Origin: JAFDVL01 sp963794955
GTDB lineage: Bacteria > Acidobacteriota > Blastocatellia > RBC074
Reading direction: 5' to 3'
NCBI GenBank assembly: GCA_963794955.1
Contig: CAWCGF010000015.1
Location: 124,001 to 188,000, forward strand
DNA length: 64,000 nucleotides
Part shown: one piece after another, positions 48,019 to 57,165 of the stretch
Layout of the letters: each line of letters begins with the position of its first letter
Numbering within the stretch: position 1 is the stretch's first letter
The notes under the pieces: model-generated
What the model was told of the DNA's origin: nothing
What the model saw: the letters and a program-made list of their open reading frames with translations, nothing else
Databases searched by the model: none
Program-made: the position numbers and the translations under genes

Positions 48019-48903
48019 ATGACAGAGTTCTCTGTGCCCCCACCTGCTGCCGCCGCCATTGGCTTTATTTTGCGGCTGGGGCGCGCGTTGCACATGTTTG
48101 GATATGCGTCGCACCGGCTCGAAGAGTTGCTAGAACAGGCCGCTGAACGATTCGGCTTACATGGACAATTTTTCTCGACCCCAACTTCGATTTATTGTGG
48201 CTTTGGCGAACTCGAAGCCCAGCGCACATTCTTGATTCGCACGGAACCCGGCAGCCTTAATCTGGGCAAAATCGTTGATCTCGACCAAGTTCTAACCGAA
48301 GTGATTCATCATCGCCTGACGCCGCTCAAAGGCTCTGCCGAGATTGAAGCCATCGTCAATGCTCCGCCGACCTATAACAAAATCGTCACGACCTTTGCCT
48401 ACGGCTTGGCTTCCTTGGGGACGGCGCAATTTATTGGCGGCGGCGGCAAAGAGATTTTCATTGCTGCGATTATTGGGCTGATGATTGGCTTATTGTCTCT
48501 CGTCGCCAATTTATACGCGCCACTCAGTAAAGTTTTCGAGCCGATTGCGGCGGCTTTAGCCGCCAGCATAGCAGGAGCATTAAGCCTTTGGGTGGGCCCG
48601 TATTCAGTATTTATTGCGACCCTGGCAGGCTTGATTTTGCTCATGCCGGGGTTCACCTTGACGGTGGCATTAACGGAATTGACCACCCGTAACCTGGTTT
48701 CCGGCACTTCGCTCTTCAGCAGCGCAATGATCATATTTTTTGGCATCGGTTTTGGCGTCACCCTGGGTGCCAAAGTGACCGCTATGATCTTTGGCGCGCC
48801 GCATATTAGGGCCCCCTTGCCCTTGCCCTGGTGGGTTGCGTATCTTTCGTTGTTGCTGATTCCGATTGCCTTTAGCATCCTGCTTGCGCGCCCATTTGCG
48901 TGA
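48019..48903 (+). CDS. Threonine/serine exporter, ThrE N-terminal part (DUF1212-like)
   Basis: 294-residue membrane protein. The cytosolic start (GFILRLGRALHMFGYASHRL) contains the conserved domain of ThrE/YjjP, and about five membrane helices follow, with LILLMPGFTLTVALTELTTR. The frame ends ILLARPFA. The other half is encoded at 48866-49243 in the next frame, overlapping by 38 bp. Deleting one G near 48886 would join them as LLRAHLRDSFW and give a single ~400-residue exporter of normal length. True two-subunit versions (YjjP/YjjB) also exist. Confidence 0.88.
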   Translation: MTEFSVPPPAAAAIGFILRLGRALHMFGYASHRLEELLEQAAERFGLHGQFFSTPTSIYCGFGELEAQRTFLIRTEPGSLNLGKIVDLDQVLTEVIHHRLTPLKGSAEIEAIVNAPPTYNKIVTTFAYGLASLGTAQFIGGGGKEIFIAAIIGLMIGLLSLVANLYAPLSKVFEPIAAALAASIAGALSLWVGPYSVFIATLAGLILLMPGFTLTVALTELTTRNLVSGTSLFSSAMIIFFGIGFGVTLGAKVTAMIFGAPHIRAPLPLPWWVAYLSLLLIPIAFSILLARPFA

Positions 48904-49243
48904 TAGCTTCTGGATTGTACTGGTCGTCGCGCTGGCAGTGCTGGCCAGTCGCGCTGGATCGTATTATTTTGGCCCGGAATTAGGGCCGTTTCTGGGCGCG
49001 CTGACAGTCGGACTGGCCAGTAGAATTTATGCCCAGGTTTTGCAACGCCCCGCAACGGTGACGCTCGCGCCCGGTATACTTTTGTTAGTGCCCGGTAGTC
49101 TGGGCTTTCGCAGCATTGCCTCTTTACTGGATAATCAGGTCGTACCTGGTGTAGAAATTGCCGTTCGCATGATTCTGACGGCGATGGCGCTGGTGGCAGG
49201 AATTTTAATCTCGAATATTCTCTTGCCCGTGCGACGAAGATAA
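48866..49243 (+). CDS. Threonine/serine exporter, ThrE C-terminal part (DUF3815-like)
   Basis: 125 residues with about four membrane helices. RAGSYYFGPELGPFLGALTV and TLAPGILLLVPGSLGFRSI match the second domain of ThrE, where PGxxLLVPGSxGFRS is typical. It ends in a basic RR tail. It has no ribosome binding site of its own that stands out, and its first ~14 residues overlap the first half, supporting a frameshifted single gene. Confidence 0.85.
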   Translation: MPLASCLRAHLRDSFWIVLVVALAVLASRAGSYYFGPELGPFLGALTVGLASRIYAQVLQRPATVTLAPGILLLVPGSLGFRSIASLLDNQVVPGVEIAVRMILTAMALVAGILISNILLPVRRR

Positions 49244-49350
49244 ATTGGTCATTGGTCATTTGTCACTTGTCATTGGTTAATAGCAGGCAACAAATGACAC
49301 AGATAACAAGCGACAAAGAAAACAAATAACCAATGACAAATGACAAATGA
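49243..49350. repeat. Heptamer-type repeat, block 3, inverted arrangement
   Basis: TTGGTCATTGGTCATTTGTC on the left is answered by AATAACCAATGACAAATGAC on the right, forming a long imperfect palindrome. The right end reaches into the first codons of the peptidase gene. Confidence 0.8.
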
Positions 49351-51317
49351 CAAATATGCCCAAAATCGCTCCCTATGGTACTTGGAAATCTCCCATCACA
49401 GCCGACCTGATCGTGGCCGGGTCCATCGGCCTGGGTCAGGTGATGTTGGATGGTGACGATATTTACTGGCTCGAATCCCGTCCCGCTGAAAAAGGCCGCA
49501 GCGTAATCGTCCGCTACAACGCCCGGCAACAGCGCGAAGACGTTACTCCCGCGCCCTTCAACGTTCGCACGCGTGTCCACGAATATGGGGGCGGCGCATA
49601 TCTGGTCAGTGCGGGCGTGATCTACTTTTCCAACTTTGCCGATAATCGCGTATACCGTCAGGTCATCGGGGAAGAGCCGCAACCGCTCACGCCGGAAATA
49701 CCCGAGATTCGCTACGCGGATTTCATCCTCGACCCGTATCACAATGCTCTGATTTGCGTCTGCGAGGATCATCGCGTTAAGCAATACGAGGCCATCAACT
49801 CCCTCGTCAGCATTGATCTGGAAACAGGCGTGGCCCACACCTTGATTGCCGGCGCGGATTTCTACGCCTCGCCCCGTCTCAGCCCCGATGGAAATCACCT
49901 GGCCTTTGTGCAATGGGACCATCCGAATATGCCCTGGGATAGTTCAGAACTGATGCTGGGCGATTGGGAGTTTGGCGGCACCACCATCATAGCGCGGCGT
50001 GTAGCGGGCGGCCCATTGGAATCCATCTTTCAGCCGGAATGGTCACCGCACGGCGACCTGTACTTCATTTCGGATCGCACCGGCTGGTGGAATTTGTACA
50101 GATGGCGGCAAGACCTGGGGACTGACGACTTGGCGGAACCCATGTATCCGATGCAGGCTGATTTCGGCTTGCCGCAATGGGTTTTCGGAATGTCCACCTA
50201 CGCGTTTCTGGACGAACATCACATTCTATGCGCGTTCATCGAACGCGGCTTGCCGCAGTTAGGCATCCTGAAAACTGCGAACCAGACACTGCAACGGGTG
50301 AAGGCCGAGTATGCCAAATTTGATAACATCCGGGCCGCCAATGGCAAAGTAGTTTTTCTCGCCGCCTCGCACCTGGAACCTACGGCAGTCATCTCATTTG
50401 ATCCCGTCAGAGTCACCCATAAAATCTTGCGCGGTTCCAGCGAGTTGGTCATTGATCCCTGGATCATTTCACTGCCGCGCCCCGTTGAATTTCCGACAGA
50501 AAATGGCCTGACAGCGCACGCCTTTTACTATCCGGCGCGCAACCCGGAATACCGCGAACCCAAAGGCGAAAAAGCGCCGCTCATCGTCGCCCTGCACGGC
50601 GGCCCCACGGCGGCCACCTATCCCGTCTTCAGTCTGTGGACGCAGTATTGGACCACGCGCGGCTTTGCCGTCCTGGACGTGAATTATGGCGGCAGCACGG
50701 GCTACGGGCGCGCGTATCGTGAACGCCTTAAAGATCAATGGGGTGTCGTAGACGTAGACGACTGCGTCAACGGGGCGCGCTATCTGGTCAACAAAGGCAT
50801 CGCCGATCCCAATCGTCTGTGCATCACGGGCGGCAGCGCGGGCGGCTATACCACGCTTTGCGCCCTAACCTTCCGCGACGTTTTCAAAGCGGGCGCGAGC
50901 CATTATGGTGTCAGCGATCTCAAAGCCCTCGACGACGACACGCATAAATTCGAGGCGCGCTACACGTTCGGTCTCGTGCCCAAGAAGGAATACAAAGCCC
51001 GCTCGCCTATTCATCACGTAGACCAACTCAATGTTCCGGTCATCTTCTTTCAAGGCCTGGAAGACAAAATCGTCCCGCCTAATCAAGCCGAAATAATGGT
51101 CAAGGCGCTCCGCCAAAAAGGCTTGCCCGTCGCCTACGTGACGTTTGCCGAAGAGGGACATGGATTTCGACAGGCGGCAAACATCAAGCGCGCGTTGGAG
51201 GGCGAGTTGTATTTCTATGCGCGAGTGTTTGGCTTTACCTTGGCCGATGAAGTGGAGCCAGTAGACATTGAGAATCTGGACGTGCAAACTGTTCTTGCTA
51301 GAGAGGAGGTAAGGTGA
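49347..51317 (+). CDS. S9 family prolyl oligopeptidase-type peptidase
   Basis: 656-residue serine peptidase without a signal peptide. Residues ~1-380 are the beta-propeller. The C-terminal part is the alpha/beta hydrolase with LHGGPTAATYPVF, LDVNYGGSTGYGRAYR, the nucleophile Ser in ITGGSAGGYTT, an acidic residue after FFQGLEDKIVPP, and His in EEGHGFRQA. It cleaves short peptides in the cytoplasm. ATG codons at 49347 and 49356 are both possible; the first lies in the repeat, so the second may be the original start. Confidence 0.95.
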   Translation: MTNMPKIAPYGTWKSPITADLIVAGSIGLGQVMLDGDDIYWLESRPAEKGRSVIVRYNARQQREDVTPAPFNVRTRVHEYGGGAYLVSAGVIYFSNFADNRVYRQVIGEEPQPLTPEIPEIRYADFILDPYHNALICVCEDHRVKQYEAINSLVSIDLETGVAHTLIAGADFYASPRLSPDGNHLAFVQWDHPNMPWDSSELMLGDWEFGGTTIIARRVAGGPLESIFQPEWSPHGDLYFISDRTGWWNLYRWRQDLGTDDLAEPMYPMQADFGLPQWVFGMSTYAFLDEHHILCAFIERGLPQLGILKTANQTLQRVKAEYAKFDNIRAANGKVVFLAASHLEPTAVISFDPVRVTHKILRGSSELVIDPWIISLPRPVEFPTENGLTAHAFYYPARNPEYREPKGEKAPLIVALHGGPTAATYPVFSLWTQYWTTRGFAVLDVNYGGSTGYGRAYRERLKDQWGVVDVDDCVNGARYLVNKGIADPNRLCITGGSAGGYTTLCALTFRDVFKAGASHYGVSDLKALDDDTHKFEARYTFGLVPKKEYKARSPIHHVDQLNVPVIFFQGLEDKIVPPNQAEIMVKALRQKGLPVAYVTFAEEGHGFRQAANIKRALEGELYFYARVFGFTLADEVEPVDIENLDVQTVLAREEVR

Positions 51318-51982
51318 TGGTCACAGCGCTCAAAGACCCAGCGAAAACGACTAACCAAACAAACCGCCATGAATTCAATGGCCAACCTTTAGTACGCCGT
51401 TTCACGTTGGAAGAATTTGCAGAGATGACACGCCTCTTCCCTGATGACCGCCTGGAACTGATCAATGGAGAAATCTTCATGACCCCGCCCCCGGATTTTA
51501 TTCACATGGAAGAATCCATGAGTATTGAAATGCTGCTTGGCCTGCATCTCTCAGACGTCATGAAGTTAGGATGTAGAGTCGTAGGAACAAGCGTGTGGTA
51601 TGCGGTGCCGATTGAATTGCAGCAGGCTTGGGTCAAGGAAGATAGTAAAGGGCCGCATCATGTTTGTCCTGATGCTTCGGTGTGTTATGCAGATTATCTA
51701 AGAACAGATCGTCGCCCGCCGGCGTTGCTCGTTGTCGAAATCATTTCGGTTTCCAGCAAACGTGAGATTGATCGTGACCTTATTAGCAAACCGGACATTT
51801 ATGCTTACCTCGAAATCCCGACCTATTGGGTGCTTGATCGCCGCGACCAAAGCGTCTGGGTTCATACGGCACCGGAAGACGGCAAGTATACGAAGCGTGT
51901 ACAGTACAAAGGCCGGAAGAAGTTGCCCGCGCCCGGTTTGGAGTTTCTGACGATCACGCCTGCGCAGATTTTTGCTAATTAG
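51317..51982 (+). CDS. Uma2 family (DUF820) putative endonuclease
   Basis: 221 residues. FTLEEFAEMTRLFPDDRLEL followed by INGEIFM is the N-terminal recognition part, CPDASVCYADYL the active-site Asp, and LLVVEIISVSSKREIDRDLISK the Glu and Lys. YWVLDRRDQSVWV closes the core. GAGGAGGTAAGG precedes the ATG at 51317, whose first base is the last base of the peptidase stop, so the two genes are coupled. It is only distantly similar to the Uma2 at 24575. Confidence 0.9.
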   Translation: MVTALKDPAKTTNQTNRHEFNGQPLVRRFTLEEFAEMTRLFPDDRLELINGEIFMTPPPDFIHMEESMSIEMLLGLHLSDVMKLGCRVVGTSVWYAVPIELQQAWVKEDSKGPHHVCPDASVCYADYLRTDRRPPALLVVEIISVSSKREIDRDLISKPDIYAYLEIPTYWVLDRRDQSVWVHTAPEDGKYTKRVQYKGRKKLPAPGLEFLTITPAQIFAN

Positions 51983-51994
51983 CCCCATTCCCTT

Positions 51995-52189
51995 ATGAGA
52001 TGGTTCTTGTACCTCACCGCACTGCTTGTTTCCCTCATCGCTGCCGCTAGCGGCGTTGCTGCACAAGAAACCACTCCACAAACTCCATCTAAAAATGAGA
52101 CGGAAGAGCAAAGAAAAAAAGCTTTAGAATTGCTCAACCTCACCATTTCGGAAGTACGTGCGTTGAAGATTCCTGAAAACCGTACCTAA
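51995..52189 (+). pseudogene. Truncated secreted-protein gene (5' end only)
   Basis: 64 residues: a signal peptide (WFLYLTALLVSLIAAASGV, then AAQ) followed by a helical start, RKKALELLNLTISEVRALKI then PENRT, and a stop. Just beyond the TAA the same frame would read LLAQA before the transposase remnant begins, which suits a longer helical-repeat protein cut off by a mobile element. It is probably nonfunctional. Confidence 0.65.
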
Positions 52190-52193
52190 CTGC

Positions 52194-52695
52194 TTGCACA
52201 GGCAAGGCGTGCGGCATGTGTTCGCTTGGACGAAAGATTTGTGCCTGTGCGACAGCGCCATTGATGTCAAGGTCAACTATCTGTGGTACGAGCAAACGGA
52301 TCCGTCCGGGCAGGTGACGACTTGGACGTGGGGGACGAATCTGCTGCTCACGAAACGCACCGTCGAACCCGTGATGCGCGCCGGACGCAGTCGTTGGAAA
52401 ATCGAAAACGAAACGTTCACTACACTCAAGAATCAGGGCTATCATTTTGAACACAACTACGGACACGGCGAGCAAACCCTAGCGACGGTGCTGGTTTTAC
52501 TGATGTTTCTCGCCTTTACCGTGGATCAGATGATGCAGCGCGGCTGGCAACTGTTCCGGCAGGTACGCGCGGGCTTGCGCACCAAAGCCAAACTCTAGGA
52601 CAGCCTACGGAGCCTCTTCCGCGTCTATCGGTTTCCGACGATGACTGCGCTTTATCACCAAATTGCTGATCTTTATGAAATTCAACTCTGCTGAT
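52194..52695 (+). pseudogene. Transposase remnant (DDE family, 3' part)
   Basis: Only the last ~165 codons of a transposase survive. VMRAGRSRWKIENETFTTLK and NQGYHFEHNYGHGEQTLATV form the region around the last catalytic acidic residue. An in-frame TAG at 52596 splits off DSLRSLFRVYRFPTMTALYH, which clearly continues the protein to the TGA at 52693-52695. Terminal inverted repeats and the 5' half are missing. The IS family was not assigned. Confidence 0.75.
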
Positions 52696-53325
52696 TTTTC
52701 TAAACCGGGAATTGCTGATTATACCTTTGATATTAATGCACCCCTTTGCACATGAAGGGGATGCGGTCACGCCAATGGACAATTATTTATTCGTAGCATT
52801 TTCGCGCGGGTGTGGTCTCGTTATTCTTCGTCATGTGGTTCTGCTTTAGAATAGGGGTTTGCAACTGTTGCAATTTTCCGACCCCAGCTTTCCAGATTCT
52901 GCAAAGGCGTTGTACTTTCTCAGCCAATGATAACAACTCTATTAGAGTTGTTGCGATGTTAAGAATTAACAAGTTAGCTATTTTTTGGCTTGGTTGCCGA
53001 GCCGGACAAAAATTGAAGATTTCGAGCAAACTCGAACATTTTGCTGCTTTCTGGTTTTGACCAGAAAGCAGCTGAACGTCGGAACCACGGGCTTTTTTCA
53101 TCGCAACAACTTTAAAATTGATTGGGATGACTTGTGGCTGCGGCGACGAAGAGAGATGTAGGACGCAGATAGTACTGGATACTATGAAGGACGTGGATAA
53201 TGCCTTCTGCATCCTGACAGCGGGCCAGGTCTACTTTGAAACGAAGAACTTCTAGCAGACTACCCACAGGTAATTTCTTATTACCGCTCTGCACCTCAAC
53301 GAGAAAAATAATTTTGTTTGTTCTC
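52696..53325. other. AT-richer scar region without a recognisable gene
   Basis: About 630 bp between two gene fragments, poorer in GC than its surroundings. It contains hairpins CCCCTT-TGCACATG-AAGGGG (near 52742), AACAACTC-TATTA-GAGTTGTT (52932-52952) and a perfect 13-bp stem, GCTGCTTTCTGGT-TTTG-ACCAGAAAGCAGC (53043-53072). An open frame on the minus strand (52787-53212) has no coding character. It is probably a remnant of a lost mobile segment. Confidence 0.5.
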
Positions 53326-53715
53326 AAGACTATCCCGCCTGTGATGATTACGGTTGCCAATCGCACGGAATCCGCCGCCCGCATCAAATACGCCTTCGAC
53401 CATAAACGGCTGGACATTGCCGAACTGTGCAACCCGGAAAAGACGCTGCATATTGATTCCAAAGTTCTGGAGGCCGCCGAAGCGCAAACCGAAGAAATCG
53501 CCTTTGATGCCAGCGCTGAAACCACCGATGAGAATGATGCCGCGACAGAGAAAGGCGCAGATGAACCGACGCGCAAACTCACCAAAAAAGAACAAGCAGA
53601 ATTGCTACGCCGCACGGTTGACACCGTTGGCAAGCCGGGCGAATCCGGCGAACAGATTCAGCACGTGATTTCTGTTGGAATGCTGACGGAAGGTTGGGAA
53701 GCGAAGACCGTCACA
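53326..53715 (+). pseudogene. Type III restriction / Res-type helicase fragment
   Basis: About 130 codons. PPVMITVANRTESAARIKYA and GEQIQHVISVGMLTEGWEAK followed by TVT match the second RecA-like domain (motifs IV-V) of DEAD/DEAH Res proteins of type III restriction systems. Motifs I-III and VI and the nuclease domain are missing, and after TVT the frame turns into unrelated sequence. It is a defence-gene relic near the transposase scar. Confidence 0.7.
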
Positions 53716-53785
53716 CTTTCCCATTCTGCTTCTGCTCGGCGCACTAACTCGCCACCTGCCCCTCATTATTTCAATCTCGCCCTTT

Positions 53786-55633
53786 TCATTCTGTGAGCAG
53801 TTGCCTGAGATAGTGAGAGAAAAACTCCATCTCATCATTCCATTCTGCCACTCCGGCTAGGTCGTGCGTTTCATTCGGGTCAGCGTGCAAATCGTACAAT
53901 TCTTTGCGGCCATCGGGGTTTTCGATGTAGTGAAACCGATTCGCCACCAGCGACTGAATAATCGCTTTTTTGTCAGGCGCGGTTTGCGGCGAAACAATCG
54001 GTGCGATATTGATGGCAGAGGTTGCTGCGGCCAATTCCTGCTCGGCAGGCGGCTGCCAGTGCCGCGCCAGCGATTCGCCCGGGAATGAGTTTGCCTCCGC
54101 CAGCCCCAGTAAATCCAGCACGGTGGCGGGCAAATCGCGCAGCGAAACCGATTGCGCAACAATTTGTCCGCCAGGGATTCCGGCGGGCAACGACATCACC
54201 AACGGGACATGCAATTGCGTCATGTAAGTGCTTTTGATGTGACCGTAGTGATAGCTCTCGCCGAACGCTTCGCCGTGATCTGACGTCACAATCACCAACG
54301 TATCTCGCAACACGCCGCGCCGTTCCAATTCCTGCAACAGCCGCCCGATTTGTTGGTCAAGATACGCAATTGAACCATCATAGCAATCAATGTCGGCTTG
54401 ATTCTGTTGCGTGGTCGCTTGCTCGCGTTGCAAGCGCCAGGTTGTGCGCAACAGATTGGTGCGCCGAAAATCGCCTGGTCTAATCCGTGCGCCAAATTGT
54501 GTGTCATGCGGCGTAGGCGGCAAACAAGGCTCGTGCGCGTCAAAGTAATTCAGAAACGCAAAGAACGGATGCGCAGTTTGCGGCGGCAACCAATCCAGAA
54601 ACGCGCGATTGATGTCTTCGGCAGACTTGCGCCCGATGACATCGTAATAGCCTACTGCGCGCCGCAGCCAATCCTGATTGAGCAGCTTGCGGCTCAAGGA
54701 CGCGCTCAGCACAAACTCGCTGAATGAAACTTGATAATCTTCGTAATGCGCAAAGCCGCGCGCCAGACCTTGTTCTGCGTTGCAGTAATATGTGTTGGCG
54801 ACGAAGCCTGCGGTTTGCCATCCACGCCGCGCTAAGACTTCGGCCAGTGTGGGATAAGTCGCATCCAATGGCGTGCGAAAATCCGCGCTCAGTTCATGTG
54901 GTAATCGTCCGGTGAACATCCCCGCGTGTGAAGGTAACGTCCACGGCGCAGTCGCAATTGCCGCATCAAAGCGCACGCCAGTTTGCGCGAGTCGCTCCAG
55001 GTTTGGCGTCGTTTTACGCGCATATCCATATAAGCTCAGATTGCGGGCACGCACCGTGTCCATCACGATCAATAACACGTTCGGTGCTTGTGAGGTGGTG
55101 CGTGCGCGCGGTTTCGTAACGCGCCCCCAACTCAATCCTGCTGCAACTAACAACAGACAACTCACCGTTGCCCACCAGGCACTGCGCCTGAGGAAAGGTG
55201 AAAATCTTTGCGGCTGAGCCGCAGACCAGCGCGCGGTTTGTAGGCTGACTCCCAGCGCCAGCAATATGGCAGCGTACGTTTTGATGTCTGGAAATAAGAG
55301 GGTCCAACTGATTACGCTGAGAAAGGTGAAGACCGCGACAACATTGCGCAGCGTAACCACACGCGGAAAGAATCTTCGCAGTGCAACGAAGAGCAAGCCC
55401 AACAACACAAACAAACACAAATTGGCCAGCGGAGCCATCCAAACGATATGCCGTCCGAACCAGATGGGTTGATGCAATAGGAATTTCTGGATGCCAAAAC
55501 AAACCAGTTCGCCCAAGCCGGTGAGCAATCCAAACCAGGCCGCCAGCCGCAGCAGATGATTGCCCTGGTTGCCAGCGACATCATCACTGTTATCGCAGCG
55601 TCGGCGCAGAAAAAATGCGTTCTGGCTTGCCAT
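53786..55633 (-). CDS. Membrane-bound sulfatase-fold (AlkP superfamily) protein
   Basis: 615 residues from the ATG at 55633, with GGAGG upstream. Four or five membrane helices (~28-170) precede a periplasmic sulfatase-type domain. VLLIVMDTVRARNLSLYGY provides the metal Asp (D192), and the nucleophile position is Thr232 in APWTLPSHAG, not the Cys/Ser that is converted to formylglycine. VTSDHGEAFGE has the other metal ligands. A Thr nucleophile fits lipid- or glycan-modifying phosphotransferases better than true sulfatases. It is the last gene of a three-gene AlkP operon. Confidence 0.9.
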   Translation of the reverse strand: MASQNAFFLRRRCDNSDDVAGNQGNHLLRLAAWFGLLTGLGELVCFGIQKFLLHQPIWFGRHIVWMAPLANLCLFVLLGLLFVALRRFFPRVVTLRNVVAVFTFLSVISWTLLFPDIKTYAAILLALGVSLQTARWSAAQPQRFSPFLRRSAWWATVSCLLLVAAGLSWGRVTKPRARTTSQAPNVLLIVMDTVRARNLSLYGYARKTTPNLERLAQTGVRFDAAIATAPWTLPSHAGMFTGRLPHELSADFRTPLDATYPTLAEVLARRGWQTAGFVANTYYCNAEQGLARGFAHYEDYQVSFSEFVLSASLSRKLLNQDWLRRAVGYYDVIGRKSAEDINRAFLDWLPPQTAHPFFAFLNYFDAHEPCLPPTPHDTQFGARIRPGDFRRTNLLRTTWRLQREQATTQQNQADIDCYDGSIAYLDQQIGRLLQELERRGVLRDTLVIVTSDHGEAFGESYHYGHIKSTYMTQLHVPLVMSLPAGIPGGQIVAQSVSLRDLPATVLDLLGLAEANSFPGESLARHWQPPAEQELAAATSAINIAPIVSPQTAPDKKAIIQSLVANRFHYIENPDGRKELYDLHADPNETHDLAGVAEWNDEMEFFSHYLRQLLTE

Positions 55634-55698
55634 AGTTTTCCTCCGAAAATGGGTGGAACAGGTTACTAACCTGTTCCACCGTTTCCTCGTTGCAAGGC

Positions 55699-57165
55699 TC
55701 ACGAGATATAACCCAACCCGCTGAGCCGTTCGCGCAAGATCGCCTCGCCGTCTGGCGTGAACCCTTGCCCCTGTGTGGCGCATGTGTGCAGCCCAGCCAA
55801 TAATGACCGGCCTTGCATCGTGTTTGGCACGTCGTAGCCGCCGAGTTCCAACAGCGTCGGCGCAATGTCGAGGATATGCGTGTCAACCATTTCACCTGCC
55901 AACGGATGACCCGGCGCGGCGAGAATAAAGCTGCCGTGTTGCGCGTGGTTGCAATCGTCGGGGCCAGTGTCGTTTTCCTGCACGTGAATTGTGTCGTAGC
56001 CTACGCCGCCGATGGAGCGCCAATACAAATCGCCGAAATGCACAATCAAATCCGGCGCGATGTTGCGCACGGTGCGATAAATTTCATCGGGCTTGTAAAC
56101 GCGTGTGCAAAGCGAATGACCTGTTGCGTCCGTAGTGGATTCAAACCTGGCTTTGATCTCGTCGCGGAACGTTTCATAATCGGCTCGCTCAATCATGCCG
56201 TTTGGCTCGCGGCCTTTCACATTGAAGAAAACACGCGCGTAATAACCGCCTTCGCTCCACACTTTGGTTTTATCCCAATTGACGCTGAGTTGGCTGAACG
56301 GTGTGATTTCACGTGGGTATTCGTTGAGCACGAGCAAGCCTTCGCGCACCAGCCATTCGTTCACGCAAAAGCCGCCGTCCAAGCGTTGTGCCCCGTGATC
56401 TGACATCACGACGACCGCCGTGTCTTCGTCCAGCAGTTCCAGCAGCGAGCCGACCTCTGCATCCAGATAGCGGTAATAATCGCGGATCACATCGCGGTAC
56501 GGATTGCCCGCTTCGTGCAAGACGTGGTGCGGATCATGAAACTTCCAGAAGCCGTGCTGCAAGCGGTCAAGGCCGATTTCGACGAACTGCAAATACTCCC
56601 AATCATCCTCGCGCATCAGCGCGCGCACAACCGCGAAATGCTTGCGGCTCATCGCGTAGATTTCTTCCTTGAGCCAGTCTTTGTTGGGTGTGCGAAAGCC
56701 CTTCACATCTACTGGATATTCGCCGACCAGTTCCTTGATGCGATCCTTCACAGCGGGCGGATGCGTGTAGTTGTCAGTGTTTGTGTCAGGCGTCAAAAAA
56801 CAACCGACGCACACGCCGTTGACTTTGCGCGGAGGGAAGGAGGGCGGCACACCGATGATCTTGGCGCGGTGGCCTTCGCGCGCGACTTGATCCCAAATCG
56901 TCAGGTCTTGAATGGATTTGGAGTTGACGATGCCGAGGCCGTTGTACGAATGATCGGTGCGATTGCGAAAGCCATAGACGCCAAGGGAACCGGGGTCTTG
57001 ACTCGTCGCCATACACAGCCACGCGGGTACGGTGATGGGCGGGATAATGCTTTCCAAACGGCCATAACAACCGCTGTTCATCAGCCAGCGAAAGTTGTTG
57101 AGTTGCTCGTCGCCGAACAACAGTTCAGGTGCTGCGCCGTCAAGGCCAATAACTAAAATCTTCAT
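55699..57165 (-). CDS. AlkP superfamily phosphohydrolase/phosphomutase-like protein
   Basis: 488-residue type I phosphodiesterase/nucleotide pyrophosphatase-like enzyme without a signal peptide. KILVIGLDGAAPELL has metal ligand D9, Thr45 in PPITVPAWLCM is the nucleophile, and VVVMSDHGAQRLDGGF plus NHAQHGSFILAAPGHPLAG carry the remaining metal residues. The ATG overlaps the end of the preceding paralog by 4 bp. The substrate is unknown; phosphate esters or phosphonucleotides are typical. Confidence 0.92.
   Translation of the reverse strand: MKILVIGLDGAAPELLFGDEQLNNFRWLMNSGCYGRLESIIPPITVPAWLCMATSQDPGSLGVYGFRNRTDHSYNGLGIVNSKSIQDLTIWDQVAREGHRAKIIGVPPSFPPRKVNGVCVGCFLTPDTNTDNYTHPPAVKDRIKELVGEYPVDVKGFRTPNKDWLKEEIYAMSRKHFAVVRALMREDDWEYLQFVEIGLDRLQHGFWKFHDPHHVLHEAGNPYRDVIRDYYRYLDAEVGSLLELLDEDTAVVVMSDHGAQRLDGGFCVNEWLVREGLLVLNEYPREITPFSQLSVNWDKTKVWSEGGYYARVFFNVKGREPNGMIERADYETFRDEIKARFESTTDATGHSLCTRVYKPDEIYRTVRNIAPDLIVHFGDLYWRSIGGVGYDTIHVQENDTGPDDCNHAQHGSFILAAPGHPLAGEMVDTHILDIAPTLLELGGYDVPNTMQGRSLLAGLHTCATQGQGFTPDGEAILRERLSGLGYIS

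Noticed and set aside
48019..49243. Programmed frameshift joining the ThrE halves
   Set aside because: No slippery heptamer or stimulatory stem at the overlap; insertion of one G explains it more simply.
52787..53212. 141-codon open frame on the minus strand in the scar region
   Set aside because: No conserved motif, biased low-GC composition, and overlaps hairpins; probably chance.
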